From Eulemur rufifrons (taxonomy: Eukaryota; Chordata; Mammalia; Primates; Lemuridae): a DNA stretch of 64,000 bases. How positions within the stretch are numbered: position 1 is the first letter of the stretch; every line of letters begins with the position of its first letter. This document shows, piece by piece, positions 49,801 to 62,132 of this stretch. Under the pieces are notes generated by a model. It made no database searches, was not told the DNA's origin, and worked only from the letters and a program-made list of their open reading frames with translations. The translations under genes were made by a program, and so were the position numbers. Location: positions 37,427,501 through 37,491,500 of the forward strand of contig NC_090997.1 in assembly GCF_041146395.1 (NCBI RefSeq). The letters run 5' to 3'.

Positions 49801-50085
49801 ATTATTTTCTGTAATGAACCATATGATTATTTAGACTGAGTCAAAGAAAAAAAGACTGTAAAGAGTTCTACCACCAAGTGAATTAGTATCAAATTTACTT
49901 AAATAAATAAATAAAAGTTTAGTTTTTAGACCTTCAGACCCTACATAGTAACTGAATTATTCAGAGATTCAGGAAGAATCAAACTGCACACTCAAATCAG
50001 GGACACTGAAGGAAGGCATAATACAGAGAATATTTAGGAAGATGCAAGAACCTGTAGATATTAACAGCAGAGCTGTTTCACCCCA
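49801..50085. other. Unassigned sequence
   Basis: Nothing recognised. Confidence 0.4.
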
Positions 50086-50089
50086 AGGG

Positions 50090-50400
50090 GCCCCTAGGTA
50101 TGACTATGGGGAGCTGTAATCAGAAATAGCTGTAGTGAAGGCTACCTTGAAAGATCAAAGAGCCCAACAGTCTGAGGTGACCCCACAGGAGGTCCCTGAC
50201 TTCCCTTTCCTCCTTCCTTCAGGTCTACTGCTGAACCTAACTGGAAATCAGGTGGCAAGGACCCTGTTGATACATTCTCTACAGGTCTTCATCTCAGGCA
50301 GACATCAGAGTGGAACAGGGTGGAGGGCATATCTGGAGAATCAAGAGAAGCTATGTCACAGAGGTACAGGGGTAAGTACTCAAAAAATACTGCAATAAAT
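50090..50400 (+). repeat. Unnamed LTR-like segment
   Basis: GC-richer than its surroundings. 'cctaactggaaatcaggtgg' and 'ggtggagggcatatctggag' resemble an LTR or its flank, but I cannot assign a family. The 87-codon + frame (50135-50398) shows no domain and is not convincing as a gene. Confidence 0.35.
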
Positions 50401-51219
50401 AATATTGGTTTATCAAGGAAAGGGTGAGGAGAAAGAGGAAACACTAGATGCGTTGTTATGCATAGTAGCAAGCTAATAAATTAGCATCCAATGTAGTAGG
50501 AGATGAGAGTACTACGTAAATTTACAGAGAAAACCACTGGAAAAAAACACAATCTTTGTCCAATATGTGAAAAAATATACACCCTCATGCAAGAAAAAAT
50601 ATTGCCAAATGGCCTTTAACAGATGTTATAGTCACCTACTAGCAATATATGAGGACCTATTTTTCCCAGCTATGAAAAAGTATGCTATAGAATTTGGATA
50701 TTTTATAGAAGTATGCTATAATACTTGGGTTTTTTCTAAGTTAATATGTAAAAAATAATATCCTAATGTAGCCTAGTCCATTTGCTCTTCACAAATTTAA
50801 GATGCAAGCTATATCACATACAAAAATTCTGTATGTACTTGAATCTATGTGTGAACTTTCTATTCCATTTCATTTGTCTGTCTATTCCTTTGTAAGCATC
50901 ATCTTGTTATAATTATACAGAACTTTTAATATGTTTTCATATATGGCAGACTGATTTTCCCATTATATTTTGAAGAACTTTCCAAATTATTGCATTTATT
51001 TATTTTTTTTCATATGAACTTTAGCTTGTCTAGATAAAAAAGAAGCCTGTTAGAGTTTTTATTTACAGAGGGTTAAGTTAAAAAATAACAGAGAAAAATG
51101 ACATCTTATGATGGTTCTGTCTTCAGAATTTTGTTGCAAATGTGTATAAATTTTTTAAATTACCATTGCTGGAAATTTATACTACAAATATGGTGCACAT
51201 TTGTGAAATACCTTAAGTA
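50401..51219. other. Unassigned AT-rich sequence
   Basis: Nothing recognised beyond weak L1-like phrases near 50860-51010 ('gttataattatacagaactt'). Confidence 0.4.
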
Positions 51220-51449
51220 TATAGACTATGCATTGTGCCACTGCTTGTTATAGCATGCCAAAAAACATTATAAACAAAGTTAAAAGGCATATGATACCAT
51301 GGGAAAAATATTGACAACTCCCGGTATAGACAAAAGGTTAAACTCTCTAATATGTAGTGATATTTCTATAAATTGCCAAGAAAAATCTCAATAACCCAAT
51401 AGACAAATGGGTAAAAGATGTGAAGCACCAGCAACCCCTCCACCCCAAT

Positions 51450-52000
51450 TGTATTAGTCAAGGTTTTTCAAAGAAAAAGACCAATAAGATATATACAGAT
51501 ATATAAGGGGGAGGTTATTATGAGAATTGGCTCGTGCAATTATCAAGGCTAAGAAATTACATTATATGTCATTTTCAAGCTGAAGAACCAGGAAAGCATG
51601 TGATGCAATTCAGTATGAGTATGAAAGTCTGAGAACCAGAGGAGCTGATGGTATAACTCTCAGTTTGAGACCAAAGGCCTAAGGACCTGGGGACCACTGG
51701 TATAAGTCCTGGAGTCTGAAGGCCTGAGAACCTGGAGTTCTGGTGTCTGAGGACAGAAGAAGATGGGTGTTTTAGTTCCAGAAGAGGAAGTAAATTCACC
51801 TGTCCTCTGTCTTTTTGTTCTATCTGTTCTCACGATGAATTGGATGATGCCCCCCACACTAGTAAGGACAGGTCTTTACTTAGCCAACTAGTTCAGATAC
51901 TAATATCTTCCAAACACACTCACAGACACACTCAGAAATAATATAGCTTTCTGTGTATCACTTAACCCAGTCAAATTAAAATGTAAAATTAACCATCACA
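51450..52000 (-). mobile_element. MLT1 LTR (ERVL-MaLR), reverse
   Basis: On the + strand it begins tgtattagtcaaggtttttc and ends 'aaattaaccatcaca'. This is the reverse complement of an MLT1 LTR, with TG...CA ends. Flanks ccaat (51445-51449) and ccaac (52001-52005) look like a 5-bp duplication with one change. A repeated 'gaaggcctgagaacc' phrase lies inside it. The two minus frames at 51575-51857 are LTR sequence. Confidence 0.9.
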
Positions 52001-52323
52001 CCAACCAAAAGTAAACAAATACAAATAGTCCTTAAACAAATGAACACTTGATTAAACTGACTCATAATAAAATAAATGCTAATTAAAACTACAATATATG
52101 AGAGTATGAGAAAGTTTGACATCAAACTTTATTGCTGAGGCTGTGGGGAAACAGTCACTCTCATACATTGCTGGTGGTAGTATAAACTGGTATAAACTCA
52201 GTGGAGGAAAATGTTAAAATGTGTAACGAAATTACAAATAAAATACTGCTTGATTCAATGATCGCACTTCTGGAGATGTATCATACAGATACATATGTAC
52301 CACAAATATATACATATATACAT

Positions 52324-52340
52324 ACACACACACACACACA
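52324..52340. repeat. Short (AC)n run
   Basis: AC run of about 17 bases inside the L1M. Confidence 0.85.
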
Positions 52341-53054
52341 ATAACAATAAATTAGAAATAGCTCAAGTAGGCCATTACTTAATTAAAATATGGTACTTTT
52401 CCATAATGCCATATTATGAAGCTCTAAAAAGAAATGAGGAATCTCTCTATCAACTATATTAAGTTTTTCATGATATATTACTAAGAACAAAAGGTGCCTA
52501 TGTATGATAATTGCTGCAATGAATATGTAATACTTAGTTATAAATCTAAAAAATATATACAAGATTCACATACTATAAATTATAAAATGCTAGGGATAGG
52601 AAGAAAAGAAAATCTAAATAAATTTAGAGGCATATCACGTTCAAGGATTGAAAGATTCAATTTAGTAAAGATGTAATCTTCCCCAAAGTGATTCCTAGAT
52701 TTAATGCAATTTCTTTCAAAATCCCAAGTTTTTTGCAGACATGAACAAACTTATTCTAAAATTTATATGGAAAGGCAAAGGACCTAAAATAGCTAAAACT
52801 ACTTGATAAAGAAAAGTAAAATGGAAAGAATCACTCAACTCAATGTTAAGCCTTAATATGAAGCTACAGTATATTAAGAGTGTGATACTGGTAGAGGGCT
52901 TGACACAAATATCAATAGAACAGAATAGAGAACAAAAAAATCATGCTGTAGAAGCATAGCCACCTGGTTTCCTATAAAGGCATACAAGTGATTCAATAAA
53001 AGAAGGATAGATAGCCTTTTTGAGAAATGTTTGAGTATTTGAACTTTCATAGAC

Positions 53055-53055
<1 letters not shown>

Positions 53056-53086
<31 letters not shown>
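53056..53086. repeat. A31 homopolymer
   Basis: Thirty-one A residues in a row inside L1M, not at the end of a recognised element. The minus frame 52874-53128 with an F-run is produced by it. Confidence 0.97.
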
Positions 53087-53088
<2 letters not shown>

Positions 53089-53198
53089 ACACTGAACCCT
53101 GACCTAAAGCAAAAATTAACTTAGGCAAAAATTAACTTAAATTAGGCCATGAACTTAAATATAAAACATAAAACTATTTTAAAAAATTAGAATAAATA

Positions 53199-53543
<345 letters not shown>

Positions 53544-54665
53544 TTAGAATAAATACTGTGAAGAAAATATTCAAAACCCAGAAATAGAAGAGTTTTTAAA
53601 CACTACGCAAAAGACATGATCCACGAAAGAAAAAATTGATAAAATGGGCCTAATCAAAATCAAAAACTTTTACTCTGTGAAAGTCCATATGAAGAGGATA
53701 AAAAGGCCAGCTACAAACAGGGTGAAAATATTTGCAAACCATATATCAGACAAATGCCTTATATCTATAGAATTTTCAAAATTCAGCAGTAAAAATTTCC
53801 AATTATTAAATGGGAAGAAGATATGCACAGACATTTCACCAAAGATGACATACAAATAGCAAATAAGCACATGCTAGCATCACTAGTCATTTGATAATTT
53901 CAGATTTAAAGCACAATCAGATATCACTGCACAGAATAGCTGGAAGAAAGGGTGGTAATACCAAATGCTGGCAGCATTATGCTGTGATGGGAATGTAGAA
54001 CAGTACAACCACTCTGGAAACAGTGTTTGGCAATTTCCATTTGGGAAATGGTAATTTCTCATAAAACTGTCATATTCTGCTAACTTAAATGCTAACCTTT
54101 ACCATTGTAGAAATGGAAATTTCTCATAAACCTAAACATGCATGTACCATATGACCTAGCAACTTACCCTTTGTACATAAATGTTCACAGACGCTATATT
54201 TGTAATAGCCAAAGTTTGAAAATAACTGAAATATCCTTCAATAGGTGAATGATTAAACAAACTATGTTACATCTAGACTGTGGAATACTATGCAAAAATG
54301 AGAAAGAACTATTGATACACGCAACAAACTGGGTGAATCTCAAGGGGATTATGCTGGGTGAAAAAGCCGATCTCAAAAAGTTACATGCTGTATTATTCCA
54401 TGTATATGTAACTTCTGAAATAAAACATTAGATATTGAGAATAAATTGGTGGTTTTTAGATTTCATCAGTTTTATACCAGTACATGGAAAACTGGTAATA
54501 TCTGAATAAACTTTGTAGAATGTATCAATGTCAATTTCCTGGTTTTGACATTGTACTACAGTTATATAACATGTTACCATTGGGGAAATTGGGCAAAGGA
54601 CACTGGGAACTTTCTCATATATACTCCCTGTGCATTTGTAATTATTTCAAAATGAAAGTTAATAA

Positions 54666-55733
54666 AAAGCATTGTGCACAATTGAATTATGCTATTATTT
54701 TGTGAAAAGGGGAGAAGGGGAAAATATCATATTTGTTTTTGCTTATATATGCACAAACAGATACTAATAACTGTGGTTACCTGAATGTGTGTGGGTAGGG
54801 GAACCATAGTATATAAGAAAGAGTTGTGGAAAGGAATATCTTTTTATATATTTGAGTCACATTAATCTATTTCTTATTCAAAAAATTAAGTAATTATTAT
54901 TATAGCTAATGACCATGTACTATCTCCACTACACATAAAAAAGATAATTTAATAGCAAAAATCTAAAATGACATAACTTTGGATTTAGAGTAGACATTCC
55001 AATTTATTTAGTGCTATTTTATGAAAAATTTAATTTTTCATTGCTGTTAATCTTATTTCCTATTGATTTAGGGAAACCTAACCATTGTTCAACACTCGTC
55101 TTGAAAACGACTCTCAGAAAACACAAAATTAGCTCACACCAATTTAACCTCAGTGCCAAAATGAATCTTTCACTTTTTGATTTGCAGTCCTGCAGTTTCA
55201 GCATATACTAAGTATTGTTCTTTTGGACTTTAGAAAGAGAAAACAACAAAGGGATCCTTAAAATAACCTCCACAAACTGGAATAGAATATGTCTTTCTGT
55301 GCTTTGTTGTTTCTTGGGAAATAGAATTGTGTGGTGCTATTTGTACAATTTCCATAAATGAAAACAAAAACAAGGAAAATGCAAATGCTAACACTAAAAA
55401 GAATTTTTGAAAATAGTCAAGAGGAAATGAGGAGCCTCAAAAAATACACAGGCAGCATTTAACCAAAATTTTTCAATGCATCATTGTAGAGGTTAAATGC
55501 CAGACACCCCCAGATACTAATGGAAATCAGTAAATGCCAATGTGCCCAGTGCTGCTATGATGGAGATATCTGCTTTTTATTTATCTGCTAGAGCAGAGAA
55601 AAGTAAAATTTGATACCTTAGACCAAAAAATATTAGAGATACTATGAGGTTGTTCACATTCAAAACTGCCATCTTTTGCTAACTTAAAGAATCATTTCTC
55701 TATGTATCTAAACTTTATTTATCAGATGAGATC
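54666..55733. other. Unassigned sequence
   Basis: No gene or named repeat recognised. The antisense pair of frames at 55011-55211 shows no domain. Confidence 0.45.
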
Positions 55734-55734
55734 G

Positions 55735-57345
55735 GGTGAGAACAAAAGTGAAGGAATCATATTACCTGACTTCAAGTTATGCTATAGTGTTGTATTAATC
55801 AGAAAAGCATGGTACTGGTGTAAAAACAGACACATAGATCAATGGAACAGAATATAAAATCCAGAAATAAATCCACAAATCTATAGTGATGTTACCAAGA
55901 ACATACATTGGAGAAAAGACAGGCTCTTCAATAAATGGTGCTGGGAAAACTGGATATCCACATGCAGAGGAATGAAACTAGACCCTTATCTTTTTCCATA
56001 CACCAAAATCCATTCAAAATGCATTAAAGACTGAAATATAACACCTGAAACTATAAAACTACTAAAAGAAAACATTGGGGAAATGCTTCAGAACATTGGT
56101 CTGGGCAAGAACTTCTTGAGTAATACCCCCAAAATATAGGCAACAAAAACAAAATTGGACAAATGGAATCACGTCAAGCTAAAAAGCTTCCACACACAGC
56201 AAATGAAACAATCAACCAAGTGAAGAGATGACCCACAGAATGGAAGAAAATATTTGCAAACTAAACATCTGACAAGGGATTAACAACCAGAATATATAAG
56301 GAGCTATAAGAACTAAAAAATAATAATCAAATAATCTGATTTAAAAAATGGGCAAAGGATCTGAATAGATATTTCTCAAAAGAAGACATACAAATGCCCA
56401 AAAAGTATATAAAAAATGCTGAACATCATTAGTCATCAGAGAAATACAAATAAAAATTACAGTGAGGTATCATCTCACTCCAGTTAAAATGGCTTTTATC
56501 AAAAGGATAGGTAATAAGGAATTCTGGCAAGGATGTAGAGAAAGGGGAAGCGTCATACACTGTTGGTAGGACTGTAAATTAGTGCAACCAGTATGGAGAA
56601 CAGTATGGAGGTTCCTCAAAAAACTACAACAAGAACTACCATATGACCCAGCAATCCCACTTCTAAGTATATATCTGAAAGAAGACGACTCAGTATATCA
56701 AAAAGATATCTGCACTCCCATGTTTATTGCAGCACTATTTACAATAGCCAAGAAATCATCCTAGTGTCCATCAACAGGTGAATGGATAAGGAAATTGTGG
56801 TCGATACACAAAGAAATATTATATAGCCATAAAAAATAATGAACTCCTCCTATTTGCAACAACATGGATAGAACTGGAGAACTTTATGTTAAGTGAAATA
56901 AGCCAATCATAGAATGAGAAATCTCACATTTCTCACTCATATGTGGGAGCTAAATATTAAAATAATTGATTTCATGGAGACAGAGGGTAGAATGATGGTT
57001 ACCAGAGGCTGGGAAGAGTAGTAAGGAAGAGGGGAATAAAGTGGACATGGTTAACAGATACAGAAATATAGTTAGTTAGATATAATGAACAATATTTGAT
57101 AGCACAACAAAGTGACTCTAATCAATGATAAGTTATGGTATACTTTAAAATAACTATAAGAGTAGAATTGGAATTTTCCTAACATTAAAAAAATGTTAAA
57201 TGTCTGAGGTGAAGGATACCTCAATTATGCTGATTTGACTGATATACATTTATGCCTGTATCACAATATCACATGTACCTTATTAATATATACAATTATT
57301 ATGTACCCATGATAATTAAAATAAAAAGTTAAAAATAAATAAGCT
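55735..57345 (+). mobile_element. 5'-truncated L1 (L1MA/L1PB-like)
   Basis: Sense blocks: 'ttacctgacttcaagttatg' (55763), 'ataaatggtgctgggaaaac' (55931), 'aaaatgggcaaaggatctga' (56344) and 'cagtatggagaacagtatgg' (56589). The 3'UTR has 'accagaggctgggaagagta' (57001) and 'tatgtacccatgataattaa' (57300). The 60-codon + frame at 56582-56764 is an ORF2 fragment ('YDPAIPLLSIYLKED'). Inactive. Confidence 0.94.
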
Positions 57346-57770
57346 TTATGTATAAAAGCTCATTTTAATATTATCTGTCCATGCATTTACTTTTTTCATT
57401 GCTTCTTTCAACATGTTTACAAAGAAGTCATCGGGTTAGCCAATATTTATAGGAGAAAGGTACTGGCTTTAAGGAAAAATGAAAGCAAATATAAAAGTTC
57501 TAAATCAATTATTAAAAAAAATACACATGGGAACACACAGATGTGATAGCAATTTGACAATCTACCATTATTAGAGAAAGTCAAATGTCTTGAATTTCAA
57601 TGGAAGTAACCTAATAAGGACAGACTCCAGAGGCTCTGAACAAAGAAGAGTAAGTCTGGGAACCTGTCTCTCTTTGCACTACCTTTGCTTCCATTGAGAC
57701 CATTGTCATTACTGATATGTCATCCACATTTCTGAATATTCAAGGTAATTATTCAAAAAAAGGTAATAGC
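57346..57770. other. Unassigned sequence
   Basis: Nothing recognised. Confidence 0.4.
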
Positions 57771-57774
57771 TGAC

Positions 57775-58040
57775 CTCTGTCCAGAACACTCTTCCTCAAT
57801 ACAAGTTTGGCCCACTCTCTCACTCCGTTCAGGTTTCTGCTCAAATGCCCCCTTATCAGAAAGGCCTTCTTTGACACTCCTAATTAGAAGAGCACACAAC
57901 TTTGTATCACTGGGCAGTTTTCTTCATAGTACTTATCAACACCACATATATTTCCATGGTTATTGTCTTAGTCTCCCTCCCCTCAGGGATTTCACCTCCA
58001 TGAGGTTAAGGATTGGACAATGTGATTCACTTCAGTAGTC
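57775..58040 (+). repeat. L2 fragment, sense
   Basis: 'actccgttcaggtttctgct', 'atcagaaaggccttctttga', 'gttttcttcatagtacttat' and 'ttcacctccatgaggttaag' follow the L2 3' region in order. It is one of the clearer L2 copies here. Confidence 0.85.
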
Positions 58041-58059
58041 CCCATATTAGGGAAAGTGT

Positions 58060-58235
58060 AGTAACAATAAGTTTTCTATTTAAACTTCAAAAGGATTCTA
58101 TAAGAAAAAGAATGCTAAGAAAAGTTAAGTGAATTCCATCAACATTACCCATCTTATCAGTGGAAAAGTTTATGACTCAAACCCATGACTTTGAATTCCA
58201 AATTCTGTGCTTTTCCCATCATATCACACTGCCTC
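58060..58235 (-). repeat. MIR SINE, reverse
   Basis: 'agaaaagttaagtgaattcc' then 'cagtggaaaagtttatgact' and 'caaacccatgactttgaatt' and 'ccaaattctgtgcttttccc' follow MIR read backwards ('cccaaggtcacacagctagt ... gaacccaggtctgtctgact'). Confidence 0.65.
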
Positions 58236-58550
58236 TCGCTTTGATAATGTGAGTTACTATAAATCTGGAAATTTGCATCAAAACTTAGTGGAAATGAGGC
58301 ATTGTGTAGCTTAATTGTCCATCTGAAAAGCACATGCATTTTTATTTATTTTGTATATGATATAATTCATCTTTAATGTGTACAAGCAAAAGACTTCTTT
58401 TCAGAAAAATGCAAAAATATTTAAGCATACTTATAATTAAGAATAATACAGAAACAAATAACTTGACATTGTTTGTGATAACCCTAGATGCTAATGCAGA
58501 GGCATCAGTAAAGTCTATGAAATTAACAACAATCATTTAACAATTTTGTA
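58236..58550. other. Unassigned sequence
   Basis: Nothing recognised. Short frames only. Confidence 0.4.
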
Positions 58551-58555
58551 AAAAA

Positions 58556-59022
58556 TTATCACATGGTGGTGAAGTCTGGGCTTTTAGTGTACCCATCACC
58601 TGAATAATGTACATGGTACCCAACAGGTAATTTTTTATCTCTCACTCCTCTCCAATCCTCCCCCCTTTTGACTCTCCAGTGTCCATTATGTCACTGTATG
58701 ACCATGCATACCTATAGCTTAGCTCCCACTTATAAGTGAGAATTTGCGGTATTTGATTCTTTTGTTCCTGAGTGACTTCACTTAAGATAATGGCCTCCAA
58801 TTCCACCCAAGTCACTGCAAGACATCATTTCATTATTTTTTATGACTGAATAGTAGTCTATGGTATAGATATAAATATAGATATAGATATATAGATGTAG
58901 ATATATAGATATACTAAACCACAAACCACATTTTCTATATCTACTCATTGGTTGATGGACACTTAGGTTGATTCCATATCTTTGCCATTGTGAATAATGC
59001 TGCAATAAACATACCAGTGTAA
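58556..59022 (-). mobile_element. L1 3' end, reverse
   Basis: The + strand carries the 3'UTR read backwards ('gtgtacccatcacctgaata', 'gctcccacttataagtgaga'), then ORF2 ('ggcctccaattccacccaag', 'ttgatggacacttaggttga', 'aataatgctgcaataaacat'). An ATAGAT-type microsatellite has grown at 58862-58918. The minus frame at 58778-59026 is the end of ORF2. Confidence 0.92.
58862..58918. repeat. (GATATA)n microsatellite in L1
   Basis: Imperfect repeats of tagata/tatagat units at the usual L1 'gtatatgtatacca' site. Confidence 0.9.
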
Positions 59023-59049
59023 CCATCTTGAAGAGAAAGAAGAATATAG

Positions 59050-59210
59050 TAAAAATTTATTGAGCATCTTTATGGTTCAGCCCTTAGACCCTCTGCTAAG
59101 GTCATGGAGATACAAAGATGAATAAACAAATAGCCCATGTCCTTAAAAGAGTTCAATCCACCTAAAGATATAGACATAAAAGTAGAATTACAATATAAAG
59201 GAATTAGAGG
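59050..59210 (-). repeat. L2 fragment, reverse
   Basis: 'aaaatttattgagcatcttt', 'tctgctaaggtcatggagat' and 'acaaagatgaataaacaaat' match L2 read backwards ('attgagcgcctactgtgtgc ... tggggatacaaagatgaata'). Confidence 0.75.
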
Positions 59211-59214
59211 CTTT

Positions 59215-60075
59215 AATAAATTGTTATAAAAGCAAAGGAACTCAGTGACGAGTTCTGCCTAGGTGGGTCAAGCAGAAGAGTTGCAATTTGGGCTCCATCA
59301 TGGAATACGAATAGTCATTCCCAGGACCAACAACATTAGAAGAAGTAGTACATATGTGCAGCTAGAAAATGGCATAAACATTTGAAGGACGAGAATGTTT
59401 AATATGTCTTGGCATAGGGTGCACAAAGAGGCACAACTGGAGATGGGATTGTTAATAAAAATAGTAATACTAACTACACGTTGTTGAAAAGGTTCAAGGA
59501 ATAAACACAGTTAAGATCATCAGCATGGTGCCTCATTAAGCAGTGAGTAAATGTAGGAATTTGTCCTGGAATAGAGGATTTGAGACTTTTATATACCTAT
59601 AATTCCAAAAGAAGAAAAATGTCCCCTGGTATGAAAATAAATCCACTGTTTATCAAATAAAAATTTTTGTTTGGGTATCCATGGAATAGAAATGGCATGC
59701 ATATTATACAAAGCTGTATCCAAAACTAGAGACTCCAGGCAGCAGCAGCATTTGATGTTTCCAGTGAGAACCAATATAAATGACAAGGAGTTTAAGAAGT
59801 AATGAAGCAATCCGGTATTTAATTAGAACCAACCATGATACAAACTTCAGTTGCTTAGATAGCAAGTTGATTTTACAGAGAAGAAGTGTGAGTTTGGTTC
59901 CTTCTCTTATTGCTCATGACTGAAATCCTTAGGGAAATGACAAGATAATTTAATTCTCCAACACTCATTTGGGAGTGTCAATGACAAATGATCGGAAATA
60001 TTGCTGGTCCTGTCCCACTGCTTTTCCTGTTAGTTCTTTCCTTTCCTTCTCCTGTACTTGTTTTGCCTTTTCACC
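59215..60075. other. Unassigned sequence
   Basis: No gene or named repeat recognised. The minus frame at 59589-59810 has no domain. Confidence 0.45.
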
Positions 60076-60079
60076 ACTC

Positions 60080-60510
60080 AGCCCAAGAAAATAACTTGAT
60101 ATTGGAGCAATAAATCCTGTCACAATGAATCTAATATTCTGTCACAATCTTACTCATTTTTTTCCTTGTCTGTTGTTTTCCCCTAAAAAATCTTCAATTT
60201 GGTACTTGCATGGCAACCTCATATTTCCGCAAAATTGAAAGCCAGCACTAATTGATCCAATTGTGTGTACCAGTCAGCACAAGAAAATGATAATTTTCCT
60301 TTTCTTTGCATCTTGCAATCACCTAATAAGCAACTCTAATGCCGGCTGTTGAATTACATAATAAACAAAATTTTCCCATCATTTAACATTTGTTCAAAGA
60401 CTTAATGTTGTGGGTTCACAAGAGCAGAAAGAAGAATAGAAATGTGCACTTATCCAGTGAATTCAATCAATGCAAACTGAAAATATAAATTAATTATTCA
60501 GGCTACCAAA
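60080..60510. promoter_or_regulatory. Possible conserved non-coding element
   Basis: A repeat-free block rich in homeodomain-type cores (taatta, attaatt, ctaattgatccaattg), a palindrome-like aaaatgataatttt, and a TCF/LEF-like 'ttcaaag' (60394). Text of this kind is typical of developmental enhancers, but no conservation data are available here, so this is only a candidate. Confidence 0.25.
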
Positions 60511-60515
60511 TGATT

Positions 60516-60550
60516 TTGCTGTTGTTGCTGTTGCTGTTGTTATTGTTTTT
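60516..60550. repeat. (TTG/CTG)n triplet repeat
   Basis: Mixed ttg and ctg triplets just downstream of the candidate element. Confidence 0.9.
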
Positions 60551-60689
60551 GCCTACACTATTTGAAAAAATTAACCTTACGTGGAAATTAGACCTTTGTT
60601 GACATAGATGTGCCTAATAAAAATCCTTTTGTATTTTAATTGAAACATTACTTATTTTGCAAATGAGTAAAGGAAGACACTTAGAGTAG

Positions 60690-61110
60690 TTATGTTTGTC
60701 ACCCAAATTTGTGGATGTAAGGGCTTCATTGAGTAGAAGAGAGATAAGAAACCACTATTTTGGGGGCCAAAGTGAGGTCTTATGCCCATAGAATTTTTAC
60801 TGCCTGTACCTATGGACCTAGGGAACCCCTCTGCCCCCCCCCCACACACACATGGCTACATCTGGGGACCCCACCAGGCTCTTCTTCACCATAATTCTCA
60901 TTGTGTCAGGGAGTCAGTGGAAACCACAGAACAGCCAAGAGACAGAACAATGCCTTCCTTCTGGCGGACTCTGCCCTCCCCACTCTGGACCCCAAAACCT
61001 GCCAGGCATCTCTCCTGACTGCTTTAGGCTTTTCTCCCATTCTGATTGAGTTCACCACAAGCTTATCCCTTTAGAAAAATCTTCTCTCACCACCCTGAGC
61101 AGAAGGGCAT
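60690..61110. other. GC-richer island, possibly an LTR
   Basis: Markedly richer in G and C than the surroundings, with a C13 run at about 60834-60846 and a CA run after it. Overlapping frames (60652-60849 -, 60782-61018 +, 60852-61049 +) come from the lack of stop-rich AT sequence. None shows a domain. It could be an unnamed LTR or an old retrocopy; I cannot decide. Confidence 0.35.
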
Positions 61111-61530
61111 TTCTAGAGGAAAAAAAAAAAATGATCCCATGAGAGACCAATGTATGGAAATTCATATTTAAAACATTTAATGACAATAAAACTGCAATTG
61201 TGCAGAAAGCTTAGGAAATGAGACTGTCCTTTTAACTTTGCTTTCTGTTGCTAACTGAGAGGTACTTGGATCTTAAGTACCATGACCCTCAATTGTGACC
61301 CTTGCCACTGAAAATCTTTCTAGAATGTACAAGTGCACTTTTCTCCGTGAATAAGTAATATCATTTAGTCTTTTTTGATAATTCAGCATCTTGCAATACC
61401 TTATTAGGAGCAGATAGGAAGTTTCTCTTTTAAGGTAACACATTGTTCTTTCACTTGTATGCTTCTAACTAAAAGACTTTTAGGAAACCATATAGTTGAA
61501 AAATAATTTATTGAAAATTATTATGCAATG
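61111..61530. other. Unassigned sequence
   Basis: Nothing recognised. Confidence 0.4.
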
Positions 61531-61535
61531 TTAAG

Positions 61536-61650
61536 ATATTCATTTATTCATTCATTCACACATTCATTTACTGAGCACTTATGGATCTCCTACCAAGTAT
61601 GAGGCACTGTGTCGGGCCTTTGAAAACAATGGCAAATAACACTAGAACAG
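61536..61650 (-). repeat. L2 3' end, reverse
   Basis: 'atttattcattcattcacac' then 'ttactgagcacttatggatc' and 'tatgaggcactgtgtcgggc' and 'ttgaaaacaatggcaaataa' match the L2 3' end read backwards. Confidence 0.85.
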
Positions 61651-62130
61651 CTTAGAAAAGGAGAACTTGCAGGCTAAACTCTCCTTCATACTCTACTAAG
61701 ACACTACTGAACTCTCTTGACAATCCATTTGTAGGCCTTCAGCATCACAGTCCACATGGCATATGGTACAAAGACTGCAAGGACAGCATAGGGTGAGAGC
61801 CAAATATCTCAGTCTGGAAAACCAGAAAGTGTTTCTCAGAGGGATAGCAAGTGAAGTGGAACTTATGATGTCCCGGATACACAGGGGTTTTCGCATTTAA
61901 CATTTTTTAATAACCCTACATTGTGGCACTCTCCATTAACAATGATTCTTTTTTTTTTTTTTTTTTGGACCAAGAGCCTTATAAAGAATCTAATAAAACC
62001 TCTTGTCCATTACACTTACAAATGGTTAAAAAGGCAAATTGTATGTTACGTATATTTTACTACAGATTAAAAAAAAAAAAAACCACTCTTGTCCAAGAAA
62101 AGTATGTGAATGCACATAGACTAAAAATGT
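61651..62130. other. Unassigned, with a T20 and an A13 run
   Basis: No gene recognised. The block 'tacaaatggttaaaaaggca' with 'gtatattttactacagatta' (62021-62070) resembles the 3' end of some interspersed repeat that I cannot name. Confidence 0.4.
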
Positions 62131-62132
62131 CA

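Noticed and set aside
54076..55690. Shared 'gctaacttaaa' phrase near 54076 and 55678 as a duplicated unit
   Set aside because: Only about 25 bp of partial match without extension; chance in AT-rich sequence is likely.
60782..61049. Proline/serine-rich frames as an exon
   Set aside because: They arise from a C-run and GC-rich local composition; two frames are open at once and no splice sites or domain support either.
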